Assembly: GCA_900102235.1 (NCBI GenBank)
Contig: FMVL01000014.1
Coordinates: forward strand, 1-64,000
Length of the DNA: 64,000 bases
Source: Lachnospiraceae bacterium XBB2008
GTDB lineage: Bacteria > Bacillota > Clostridia > Lachnospirales > Lachnospiraceae
Direction of reading: 5' to 3'
Positions 27,839-36,251 of the stretch are shown in pieces; within the stretch, counting starts at the first letter, position 1; each line of letters begins with the position of its first letter. The notes beneath the pieces were generated by a model. That model did no database searches. It was not told the DNA's origin and worked only from the letters and a program-made list of their open reading frames with translations. The translations under genes and the position numbers were made by a program.

Positions 27839-27888
27839 GGGAACATCTGTTCCTGTATTAATATAAAACAAATGTTCGATTATGTCAA
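27839..27888 (-). promoter_or_regulatory. recA promoter with two LexA (SOS) boxes
   Basis: On the minus strand TTGACA (27883-27888), a 17-base spacer and TATATT (27860-27865). One LexA-like box, CGAACATTTGTTT, fills the spacer. A second, GGAACAGATGTTCC, with perfect GAAC-N4-GTTC core at 27841-27852, lies just downstream of the expected start point. Both match the Gram-positive consensus CGAAC-N4-GTTCG at most positions. Confidence 0.88.
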
Positions 27889-27993
27889 CAGATAATCTCT
27901 ATGATCGGGAAAACACACGATATGCGAGGATATCATGCTGCGATCGAAACGACCGCGTAATATGCTTGTGAACACCGTAACAATAGCATAAAG

Positions 27994-28022
27994 ATGAGGA
28001 CATGGCAATACCATGTCCTCAT
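27994..28022 (-). terminator. terminator of cinA
   Basis: A perfect 12-bp stem (ATGAGGACATGG with CCATGTCCTCAT) followed by CTTTATG on the minus strand, between cinA and recA. Confidence 0.78.
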
Positions 28023-28051
28023 ATCATCATATCGTGTTCTCAATCGCAGCA

Positions 28052-29329
28052 TCATGCCAGATCGGAATGAAGCATCCTGAGCGCTGCCGAGACCGAATTG
28101 TCTCTGATCTTCTCCCTGTTGCCGGAGAAATTGAAACGCACAACATGTGCCTCGCCCCGGACGCATACGCCGATATATACGGTTCCGACGGGCTTTTCTT
28201 CCGTGCCGCCGTCAGGGCCGGCTATACCGGTGATCGCCACGGCAACATCGGCCGATGCCGCTTTGGCAGCACCGAACGCCATCTCGTAAGCGCATTCTTC
28301 GCTGACCGCGCCGAATTTCTTAAGCGTCTTTTTGCTGACTCCGAGCAGTTTGTGCTTCGCCTTGTTCGAATATGTCACGAAGCCGGTCTTATATACATCC
28401 GATACCCCGGGCACTCCGACCATTCTTCCGGAGAGCAGTCCGCCCGTGCACGATTCGGCGAAGGTGATGGTCAGGCCGCGTTTCTTCAGCAGCTTGACCA
28501 CAGCCTCTTCGAGTGTGACGTTTTCATCGGTAGTATAGACGTGTTTTCCGAATCTCTTCTTTATCTCCTTTACCACGGGAGCGGTAAGTTTCTTCGCTTC
28601 GGCCTTATTCTCAGCCATCGCGGATACGCGCATGTGAACCTCACCGGTCTTTGCATATGTAGCTATAGTGGGATTGGTCTGCGTATCTATCAGATCCTTT
28701 ATCAGTTCCTCAGCGCTGCTCTCCCCTATGCCGGTCTCCTTTACGGTCACCGAATAGATCGTACCGGATGATCTTTTTTTCAGGAAAGGCCGTACGCTGT
28801 TCAAAAACATCGGCTTCATCTCTCCGGGAGGCCCCGGCATCAGAATGATGTACTTCTTAGCATTCTTCTTTTCAGTAGTGCCGCCATCAGCATCTTTTCC
28901 GTTCTTATACGGAATGATCACACCGGGTGCGGTCCCGTTCGGGTTCTCGAGGACTTTCGCACCTTCGGGCATATATGCCTGCTTGTAATTATTCTCGGTA
29001 AGCGGGATGTTCCTTTTTTCAAAATAGGCTTTGAGCGCATCCATGGAAGGCTGATGCAGAGCAAGGCTGCACCCGCAGACTTCGGCGGCGGTCTCCTTGG
29101 TCAGATCGTCCTCCGTGGGCCCCAGTCCTCCGCTCACAAGCACTATATCCGCTCTACTGAGAGCCAGTTTGAAAGCGTCCGCAAGCCTGTCATGATTGTC
29201 TCCGACCACCTGCTGATTGAAGCAGGATAAACCAAGCGCCACACACTGCTCGGACAGAAATGCGGCGTTTGTATTAACGATATTGCCCATAAGGATCTCG
29301 GTACCTACCGAAATGATCTCAACTGTCAT
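28052..29329 (-). CDS. cinA: CinA family nicotinamide-nucleotide amidohydrolase
   Basis: 425 residues. The N-terminal MoCF-like domain (AEIISVGTEIL-type start, SGGLGPTEDDLT) acts on pyridine nucleotide by-products. The C-terminal domain (TFAESCTGGLLSGRM, ITGIAGPDGGTEEKPVG) is the deamidase that converts NMN to nicotinic acid mononucleotide. A Lys/Gly-rich insert lies near residue 145. It starts right behind pgsA. cinA upstream of recA is a common Firmicute arrangement. Confidence 0.95.
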   Translation of the reverse strand: MTVEIISVGTEILMGNIVNTNAAFLSEQCVALGLSCFNQQVVGDNHDRLADAFKLALSRADIVLVSGGLGPTEDDLTKETAAEVCGCSLALHQPSMDALKAYFEKRNIPLTENNYKQAYMPEGAKVLENPNGTAPGVIIPYKNGKDADGGTTEKKNAKKYIILMPGPPGEMKPMFLNSVRPFLKKRSSGTIYSVTVKETGIGESSAEELIKDLIDTQTNPTIATYAKTGEVHMRVSAMAENKAEAKKLTAPVVKEIKKRFGKHVYTTDENVTLEEAVVKLLKKRGLTITFAESCTGGLLSGRMVGVPGVSDVYKTGFVTYSNKAKHKLLGVSKKTLKKFGAVSEECAYEMAFGAAKAASADVAVAITGIAGPDGGTEEKPVGTVYIGVCVRGEAHVVRFNFSGNREKIRDNSVSAALRMLHSDLA

Positions 29330-29332
29330 ATC

Positions 29333-29866
29333 TTACATATCCTTTCCCATGACACCCCAGTTCTTGACCAGATAATCGATAAGGCTGACGATGGTAAGAA
29401 CCAGTGCGATGTACATGATGATCGTAGTCACGATCTGAAGCTGAGGGATATCCACGATCATGAGGATCACCATGATCATCTGGAAAGTGGTCTTGAACTT
29501 TCCCCAGTAGCTCGCTGCGATCACGACACCGTTATCCGATGCGACAAGTCTGAAACCGCTGATGATGAACTCCCTGGCTATGATCACTATGACTATCCAC
29601 GCAGGGATCCGCTCCAGTTCGATGAGAGCGATCATTGCTGAGCAGACCAGCAGTTTATCCGCCAGAGGATCCATGAATTTGCCGAAATTGGTGATCAGGT
29701 TATACTTGCGCGCTATCTTGCCGTCCGCAAGATCGGTAAGACTCGCTATGACAAATATGGCAAGCGCTATCCATTTATCATACGGGGTGATATCCAGTAA
29801 CAGGAAGATCAGGAAAAACGGGATCATGATCACCCGAAGCAATGTAAGTTTATTAGGCAGGTTCAT
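29333..29866 (-). CDS. pgsA: CDP-diacylglycerol-glycerol-3-phosphate 3-phosphatidyltransferase
   Basis: 177 residues and about five membrane helices. The CDP-alcohol phosphatidyltransferase signature is complete: DLADGKIARKYN, then Gly and Asp residues ending in FMDPLADKLLV. It makes phosphatidylglycerol phosphate at the membrane. It overlaps the end of rimO by 14 bases. Confidence 0.96.
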   Translation of the reverse strand: MNLPNKLTLLRVIMIPFFLIFLLLDITPYDKWIALAIFVIASLTDLADGKIARKYNLITNFGKFMDPLADKLLVCSAMIALIELERIPAWIVIVIIAREFIISGFRLVASDNGVVIAASYWGKFKTTFQMIMVILMIVDIPQLQIVTTIIMYIALVLTIVSLIDYLVKNWGVMGKDM

Positions 29867-31196
29867 CGATAAATTCTCCTATCAGGTCATAATCGCGGGC
29901 TTCCGTTATGCGCACATGCGCATACTCTCCGCTCATCCTCTCCCGGTCTGCGGGAATGAACACGCGTCCGTCCACTTCCGGGGCATCCGCATAAGTACGT
30001 CCTACATATACATCTTCCTCAGGGATACAGCCCTCGATTACGACTTCCATGATCTCGCCGATACGTCTGTCGGCGTTATCGAAGCATATCGCCTGCTGGA
30101 GTTCCATGAGTTCATCTCTTCTTAAGTTCTTTATCTCTTCAGGTATCTGATCGTCCATTTCACCGGCCGGAGTACCTTCTTCCTGAGAATAGGTGAACAC
30201 GCCCAGCCTGTCGAATTCGATCTCGTTGACGAATCTGTAGAGTTCCTGATGATCCTCTTCGGTCTCACCCGGAAAACCGCTGATCAGAGTAGTCCTAAGA
30301 ACGATATCCGGTATGCGCTCCCTGAGTCTTCCGACGATGGTCCTCAGTTCCTCCTCGGAGGTCCTGCGTCCCATCCTTTTCAGTACCGCATCGGATGCAT
30401 GCTGCACCGGCATATCCAGATAGTGACAGAGTTTGGGATTTGACGCCATCTCCTCTATGAGAGCATCATCGATCTCTTCGGGATAACAATACTGAATCCT
30501 GATCCAATGAATGCCGTCGATCCCAGATAATCTGCGAATGAGTTCCGGGAGAGCTTTGTGCCCGTACAGATCGGTACCGTAGAGGGTAGTCTCCTGCGCG
30601 ACCAGTATGAGTTCGTTCACTCCGGCTTCGGCCAGACGCTCTGCTTCTTCAACCAGATGCTCCATCGGATATGACCTGTACGGTCCGCGCAGCGACGGGA
30701 TGATGCAATAGGTACAATGCTTGTCGCACCCTTCCGCGATCTTCAGATATGCGTAAAAAAGCCCCGAAGAATGAGCTCTGTGGCGGGAACTGTACGGCGG
30801 TGTATCAAGCGGATCACAGAATACGCTCATCCCGGCTCCGGCATACAGATCATCCAGACACTCGCGGATCTTTCCGATCGATGCGGTTCCGATCAGTGCG
30901 TCCACTTCAGGTATCTCTTCCTGTATCTCCGAAATATACCTCTGACTCAGACACCCGGTCACAACGATGAATCTTATGTCCCCGGCATTCTTTCGTTCCG
31001 CGATCTCCAGGATCGTATCGATGCTCTCTTCTTTGGCATCACCGATGAAACAGCATGTGTTGATGACAGCGCACTCCGCTTCATCGATATCATCGGTAAA
31101 GCTGTATCCGCCCTGTGCCAGTTCACCCAGCATGATCTCGGAATCCACCAGGTTCTTATCACATCCCAGAGAGATAAAGATTACACTTTTTTCCAT
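29853..31196 (-). CDS. rimO: ribosomal protein S12 methylthiotransferase RimO
   Basis: 447 residues. The N-terminal domain has the three cysteines of the auxiliary cluster (LGCDKN, NTCCFIG, VTGCLSQR). The radical SAM motif CDKHCTYCIIP follows, and the C-terminal TRAM domain ends the protein. DALIGT distinguishes RimO from MiaB. It methylthiolates an Asp of S12. It heads rimO-pgsA-cinA. Confidence 0.96.
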   Translation of the reverse strand: MEKSVIFISLGCDKNLVDSEIMLGELAQGGYSFTDDIDEAECAVINTCCFIGDAKEESIDTILEIAERKNAGDIRFIVVTGCLSQRYISEIQEEIPEVDALIGTASIGKIRECLDDLYAGAGMSVFCDPLDTPPYSSRHRAHSSGLFYAYLKIAEGCDKHCTYCIIPSLRGPYRSYPMEHLVEEAERLAEAGVNELILVAQETTLYGTDLYGHKALPELIRRLSGIDGIHWIRIQYCYPEEIDDALIEEMASNPKLCHYLDMPVQHASDAVLKRMGRRTSEEELRTIVGRLRERIPDIVLRTTLISGFPGETEEDHQELYRFVNEIEFDRLGVFTYSQEEGTPAGEMDDQIPEEIKNLRRDELMELQQAICFDNADRRIGEIMEVVIEGCIPEEDVYVGRTYADAPEVDGRVFIPADRERMSGEYAHVRITEARDYDLIGEFIDEPA

Positions 31197-31211
31197 ATCT
31201 TAGAATTGACA

Positions 31212-31239
31212 GACCTGAAATGCTTATGCACTTCAGGTC
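31212..31239 (-). terminator. hairpin after rpoZ
   Basis: A 12-bp stem with one mismatch (GACCTGAAATGC with GCACTTCAGGTC) and a 4-base loop, between rpoZ and rimO. There is no strong T run, so it may act as an attenuator. Confidence 0.5.
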
Positions 31240-31245
31240 CCGTGA

Positions 31246-31479
31246 TCATTCCTCGTCGTTTAATATCTTAATCTTGCCTTCACCGAGTTCTTCGATCGCA
31301 ACCGACAGGGCTTTCCTGCCCTCGCTCTCAACAAAAGCCTCATCGCCGTTGTTGATCTGTCTTGCTCTCTTGGATGTAGCCATCACGATCGAGTATCTGC
31401 TGCTTACTACAGGCTCCTCGCCGGGCTCAACATCACTGTTTACGACCTTCATCAGGTCTGAATATGACGGATGTAACAT
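31246..31479 (-). CDS. rpoZ: DNA-directed RNA polymerase omega subunit
   Basis: 77 residues. SSRYSIVMATSKRARQINNG is the omega signature that wraps the beta-prime C-terminus. It sits downstream of gmk, as in most bacteria. An acidic stretch (about 17-23) comes before the signature, as in other Clostridia. Confidence 0.93.
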   Translation of the reverse strand: MLHPSYSDLMKVVNSDVEPGEEPVVSSRYSIVMATSKRARQINNGDEAFVESEGRKALSVAIEELGEGKIKILNDEE

Positions 31480-31504
31480 CTTATGTTTTCCTCCTCATTA
31501 ATGC

Positions 31505-32128
31505 TTATGCATATATTGTAAGTTCTTCATGTATCTTCTTAAGAAGCCCGGAAGAGCATCCCGGTTTATGATGTGATGCTTCTATGAGAACGTGAAGTTC
31601 TTCCACACATTTATCAAGATCGTCGTTCACGAGCAGATAGTCATATCTGTCCACGAACTCGGATTCTTCGTAAGCTCTGCGCATCCTCTTGTTGATGGTA
31701 GCCTCATCCTCGGTGCCTCTCTCCGTGAGTCTGCGTTTAAGTTCCTCCGCACTCGGAGGCGTTACGAATATGAGTATCGCATCGGGGAATCTGGTCTTGA
31801 CCTGGATCGCACCCTGCATCTCTATCTCAAGGATCACGTCCTTGCCCTGCGATATCATCTCTTCGACATACTTGCGGGGCGTTCCGTAATAGTTGCCGAC
31901 AAAGGTTGCAAACTCGAGCAGTTCGCCGTTGCTTATCGCTTCCTCAAACCGCTCCTTGCTCACGAAGAAATATGACTTGCCGTCTTCTTCGCCCTCTCGC
32001 GGTGCTCTGGTGGTCATGGAAATCGACAGCGCGTAATCATCACTCTTGGAAACGATCCTTTTAACTATGGTTCCCTTGCCTGCTCCGGAAAAACCGGAGA
32101 CAACGATCAAAACACCTTTCTCTGCCAT
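31505..32128 (-). CDS. gmk: guanylate kinase
   Basis: 207 residues. P-loop SGFSGAGKGTIVKR, TTRAPREGEEDGKSYFFV for GMP binding, and EIEMQGAIQVK. It phosphorylates GMP to GDP. It follows the YicC-type gene by 12 bases and precedes rpoZ. Confidence 0.96.
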   Translation of the reverse strand: MAEKGVLIVVSGFSGAGKGTIVKRIVSKSDDYALSISMTTRAPREGEEDGKSYFFVSKERFEEAISNGELLEFATFVGNYYGTPRKYVEEMISQGKDVILEIEMQGAIQVKTRFPDAILIFVTPPSAEELKRRLTERGTEDEATINKRMRRAYEESEFVDRYDYLLVNDDLDKCVEELHVLIEASHHKPGCSSGLLKKIHEELTIYA

Positions 32129-32140
32129 ATGATCCCCTTA

Positions 32141-33019
32141 TCACTCTATATTCTGTATCTGTTCGCGTACCTTCTCTATATCCGTCTTCAGTTCTATGGC
32201 TCTGTCCGATACGGCCAGATCATTGGTCTTGGACAGGATCGTATTGGCCTCTCTGTTCATCTCCTGTGCGATGAAATCAAGTTTACGGCCTACTGCTCCG
32301 CCCTTCTTAAGAGTATCTCTGGTGGTCTCGATATGACTGCGGAGACGTACCAGTTCCTCATCCACACAGATCTTATCAGCATAAAGCGTAACTTCCATCA
32401 GGAGTCTTGATTCGTTGACGGTGGTATCTCCGAGCAGATCGCGGACCTTGTCTTCAAGACCCTTCTTAAACTCCGCGATGATCTCAGGGCTCCTGCCGGT
32501 GATGAACTCCACATTGTCGAGCATGGTCTCGAGTTTGGACTCCAGATCGGCTCTTAAGTTCTCACCCTCAACGGTCCTTGCCTCGACAAACTTCTCTGCG
32601 GCACCGTCTATAGCCTGCTTTAAGATGTTCCAGATCTCCTCTTCATCCTGATCCGCTTCCTTCATGCTCAGGACATCCGGACATCTGGAAAGTGTCGATA
32701 CCCTGACATCATCGTCAAGTCCGAAATCGGCAGCCATCTGCCTCATGTATTTCAGATATTCCGCTGCGAGTTCCCTGTTATACTCCACGAACTCCTCGGA
32801 ACCCGAGTGATCTTCCCAGGTGATAAATACGTCTACCTTACCTCTCTCGATGTAGTTCTTGAGTTCGGATCTGATTGCCGATTCAAACTGGCTCAGTTTC
32901 TTGGGCATCTTGATGCTCACATCGAGATATCTGTGGTTCACCGATCTGAGTTCCGCGGTGACCTTCTTATCATCCACGTTTAACTCATACCGGCCGAACC
33001 CGGTCATACTGCGTACCAT
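32141..33019 (-). CDS. YicC/YloC family endoribonuclease
   Basis: 292 residues from the ATG at 33019 (MVRSMTGFGRYE), the family's invariant opening; the longer frame is rejected. The C-terminal block has VGRKLDFIAQEMNREANTI. Members cut RNA and are linked to gmk across bacteria, as here. It starts a run on the minus strand that diverges from the MATE gene. Confidence 0.93.
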   Translation of the reverse strand: MVRSMTGFGRYELNVDDKKVTAELRSVNHRYLDVSIKMPKKLSQFESAIRSELKNYIERGKVDVFITWEDHSGSEEFVEYNRELAAEYLKYMRQMAADFGLDDDVRVSTLSRCPDVLSMKEADQDEEEIWNILKQAIDGAAEKFVEARTVEGENLRADLESKLETMLDNVEFITGRSPEIIAEFKKGLEDKVRDLLGDTTVNESRLLMEVTLYADKICVDEELVRLRSHIETTRDTLKKGGAVGRKLDFIAQEMNREANTILSKTNDLAVSDRAIELKTDIEKVREQIQNIE

Positions 33020-33104
33020 ATAAAATGTAATCCCCTCATTTTGAAAAATATACACAAATAAATCTATGGATTGATTTAGCCATGTGCCATTATATCAAAC
33101 TGTA

Positions 33105-33132
33105 TTGACTTGCGCAAACAAAGTGATAAAAT
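33105..33132 (+). promoter_or_regulatory. MATE gene promoter giving a very short leader
   Basis: TTGACT (33105-33110), a 16-base spacer and TAAAAT (33127-33132) with an extended -10 TGA just before it. Transcription should start near 33139, only a few bases before the ATG at 33143. Confidence 0.65.
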
Positions 33133-33142
33133 CGTATTCACT

Positions 33143-34525
33143 ATGTTGAAAAAGAAATATATAGGCGACAAAGCTTTTTATAAAACGGTACTCACGATCG
33201 CGGTACCCATAATGATCCAGAATGCCATCTCCAACTTCGTAGGGCTTCTGGACAACCTGATGATCGGTCGCGTCGGGACCAATGCGATCTCGGGTGTAGC
33301 CATCGCCAACCAGCTGATATTCATATATTATCTGCTGGTCTTTGGTGCTGCCGCAGGTATCGGTATCTTCACGGCACAGTACTACGGTGTGAACGACAAC
33401 GAAGGTATCCGGTATACCTTCAGAATGAAACTGATCGTAAATACCCTCATCACCGTTTTGTGCATCCTGGGATTCTCGCTGTTCGGGACGACCCTTATTT
33501 CCCTTTATCTTAAAGGCGAAGGTACGGGAGCCGATGTGGCTGAGACGCTGCACATCGGACGTTCGTACATGAACATCATGCTCATAGGTCTCATCCCCTG
33601 TTCCTGGTCACAGGCATATGCGGGCACACTTCGTGAGACCCAGGAGACCAAGGTTCCCATGTATGCTTCGTTCCTGGCCGTATTCGTAAACCTCGTCGGT
33701 AACTATGTACTCATCTACGGACACCTGGGACTTCCCGCTCTCGGAGCTGTCGGTGCCGCATGGGCAACAGTCATATCGCGTTTCGTTGAGCTGCTCGTTC
33801 TGGTCATATACACGGCTACCCACTCCGCCAAGCACCCCTTCATCATCGGGGCGTTTAAGTCGCTGCGCGTGCCCGCAAATCTTGCAGGCAAGTTCATGGT
33901 CAAGTCCCTGCCGCTTATGATAAACGAGGGATTATGGGCATCGGGCATGGCTATCCTTAATCAGTCATACTCGTACCGCTCGCTTGATGCCGTAGCGGCT
34001 ATCAATATCCAGAGCACTCTTTATAATCTGATGGGAGTGGCTTTCCTGACCATGGGAGACGCCGTAGGAATACTTATAGGACAGATCCTCGGAACCGGAG
34101 ATATGGACAAAGCAAAAGACCATGCGCGCAAGCTCACGGCCTTTACGGTATTCTGCGGATTCATATTTGCCCTGTTCATGGTAGGCCTCTCACCGCTCTT
34201 CCCGAAGTTGTATAACACTTCGGACGATATCAAGCATATGGCTACGAAGCTCATCATGATCGCAGGTATATTCATGCCGTTCAATGCTTACACCCACGCC
34301 TCCTACTTCATAATCAGAGCAGGCGGAAGGACGGGTATCACGATGCTCTTCGACAGCTGCTTCGTTTGGCTGATCAATGTGCCCATAGCCTTTTGCATAA
34401 GTCACTTTACTTCGATCGATGTAGTGGTCATGGTCGTGATAATCTCTTGCATGGAGGTCATCAAATGCATCATCGGCGGGGTCATGGTGAAAATGGGCAT
34501 CTGGGCCCGAAACATCATTCAGTAA
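33143..34525 (+). CDS. MATE family efflux transporter
   Basis: 460 residues from the ATG at 33143 (MLKKKYIGDKAFYK), which aligns with the usual start of this group; an upstream TTG would place the promoter inside the gene. About 12 membrane helices. PIMIQNAISNFVGLLDNLMI is the MATE signature, repeated more weakly in the second half. It exports drugs or metabolites using Na+ or H+. Its 3' end overlaps the convergent rqcH end by 11 bases. Confidence 0.93.
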   Translation: MLKKKYIGDKAFYKTVLTIAVPIMIQNAISNFVGLLDNLMIGRVGTNAISGVAIANQLIFIYYLLVFGAAAGIGIFTAQYYGVNDNEGIRYTFRMKLIVNTLITVLCILGFSLFGTTLISLYLKGEGTGADVAETLHIGRSYMNIMLIGLIPCSWSQAYAGTLRETQETKVPMYASFLAVFVNLVGNYVLIYGHLGLPALGAVGAAWATVISRFVELLVLVIYTATHSAKHPFIIGAFKSLRVPANLAGKFMVKSLPLMINEGLWASGMAILNQSYSYRSLDAVAAINIQSTLYNLMGVAFLTMGDAVGILIGQILGTGDMDKAKDHARKLTAFTVFCGFIFALFMVGLSPLFPKLYNTSDDIKHMATKLIMIAGIFMPFNAYTHASYFIIRAGGRTGITMLFDSCFVWLINVPIAFCISHFTSIDVVVMVVIISCMEVIKCIIGGVMVKMGIWARNIIQ

Positions 34526-36251
34526 GAGTCAGTTCGCTTATATCCGGTGCTATGGCCATGGAGAAGTTTGTGTAATACACGACGAATCCGGGCTTGGCAC
34601 CGGCCGGTTTCTTAACTTCCTTACGCTGTACGTAATCTATCTCAACCTTATCCTGTTCACTTCCCTTGCAATAATACGCCGCTGCCGCTGCCGCAAGTTC
34701 AAAAACATGATCGGGCACTTCGCGTCCGCCGGTCTTTAGGATCACATGCGAACCGGGGATCTTTTTCGAATGGAACCACCAGTCGTTTCCTCCGGCGACC
34801 TTGAATGTGAGCTCGTCATTCTGGAGGTTGTTCTTACCCACATATATGTCGAAACCCTCCGGCGTCACATAGTGATAAGGTTTACTTACGATCTTTACCT
34901 TCTTCGCACTGCTCTTCCGCCTGATAAGACCGCTTTCTATGAGTTCCTCCCTGATCTGTATCAGGTCATCCTCATCCCTGGCTATATCAAGGGAATTGAG
35001 AACGCTCTCCAGATGGGATATCTCCATCGAAACTTCTACCGTAAGTTCCGAAAGCGCCTCGTAAGTACGTTTCAGTTTGTTATATCTCTCATAATACTTC
35101 TGTGCATTCTGCGAAGATGTAAGAGTCTCATCGAGCGGTATCTCTTCTTCCCTGCCGGTATAATAGTTCAATATCGTCACGGACTTATCCCCCGGCTTGG
35201 CGCTGTATCCGTATGCGTTCAGAAGTTCGCCCCAGATCTTATACTTTTCCTTCTTCTCGGTATCCTTCATCTGCTTTATCTGCAGATCGTATTTCTTGAC
35301 GTTACGTTCAAGAGCGGTGGTCACTATATGCCTTAAGTCAGCGGATCTTTGCCTGATGTTGACGATCGTATTCTTCTCGGCATAGTAATCCTGCAAAAGA
35401 GCCGAGATCGAATCATATCTCTTGCCCGGGTTACCGTCGTATATGGTAAGATGCACAGCGCTGTACTCTGTGGGCGCCCCGTTCTCGTATACGATCTCGG
35501 GAGCAAAAGCCCCGTCCTCTATCATCCGGGCAGTTTCGACAACGCAGTCATGTAAACCACGTATCCTGTCTTCGTCCAGACAGTTACTTCCCAGATCCGA
35601 ATCGACACCGGCCCTGTAGCAAAGTTCCTGTGCATATACGGGGCTGATACCGGTCAGCGATGAATACAACGCTTTATATGCAGGCATCGCCTTGGACGAA
35701 AGGGCTTCTTTGAACTCATCATAAGTCACGCTTAAGGGATCGAGCTTTTCAACAGTCTGCGGAAGGAAATAATCCCTTCCGGGCAGGACTTCCCTGACCG
35801 AACTGACGCTTGCCGGGATGTGCTTGATACTGTCTATGATCATTCCCTTATCATCCGTAAAGATGATATTGCTGTGCTTTCCCATGATCTCGACCACAAG
35901 CCGCTTGGAGCACAGGTCTCCCATCTCATCACGGTGTTCAAAATCGATGTGCAGCACTCTCTCAAGTCCGGGCTGCGTGACAGACATGATGCGCGCGCCT
36001 GTCAGATGCTTGCGAAGAAGCATACAGAAAGCCGGCGCAACTGCCGGCGAAACCTTATTGGTATCTGTAAGATATACGAGAGGCAGTGTGGCCGATGCGC
36101 TGATCAGAAGCCTTACCTGTCCCGTTCCCGTTTTTATCGTCAGAAGCAGTTCATTCGGTTCCGGCTGCGCGACCTTATTGATCCGCCCGTCTTTAAGTAT
36201 GGAATTTAACTCGTGACGGAGCGCCGCCACGGTGATGCCGTCAAAAGCCAT
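34515..36251 (-). CDS. rqcH: ribosome quality control protein RqcH (NFACT family)
   Basis: 578 residues. An N-terminal NFACT-N domain (MAFDGITVAALRHELN), a helix-hairpin region, a long coiled coil (about 290-430) and the NFACT-R domain with YVGKNNLQNDELTFKVAG and DWWFHSKKIPGSHVILK. RqcH binds split 50S subunits and adds C-terminal alanine tails to stalled chains. This gives the organism a second rescue route besides tmRNA. The start codon shares a base with the flippase stop. Confidence 0.94.
   Translation of the reverse strand: MAFDGITVAALRHELNSILKDGRINKVAQPEPNELLLTIKTGTGQVRLLISASATLPLVYLTDTNKVSPAVAPAFCMLLRKHLTGARIMSVTQPGLERVLHIDFEHRDEMGDLCSKRLVVEIMGKHSNIIFTDDKGMIIDSIKHIPASVSSVREVLPGRDYFLPQTVEKLDPLSVTYDEFKEALSSKAMPAYKALYSSLTGISPVYAQELCYRAGVDSDLGSNCLDEDRIRGLHDCVVETARMIEDGAFAPEIVYENGAPTEYSAVHLTIYDGNPGKRYDSISALLQDYYAEKNTIVNIRQRSADLRHIVTTALERNVKKYDLQIKQMKDTEKKEKYKIWGELLNAYGYSAKPGDKSVTILNYYTGREEEIPLDETLTSSQNAQKYYERYNKLKRTYEALSELTVEVSMEISHLESVLNSLDIARDEDDLIQIREELIESGLIRRKSSAKKVKIVSKPYHYVTPEGFDIYVGKNNLQNDELTFKVAGGNDWWFHSKKIPGSHVILKTGGREVPDHVFELAAAAAAYYCKGSEQDKVEIDYVQRKEVKKPAGAKPGFVVYYTNFSMAIAPDISELTLTE

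Noticed and set aside
28013-28771. Plus-strand open frame of 252 codons
   Set aside because: It begins inside the cinA terminator and runs antisense to cinA.
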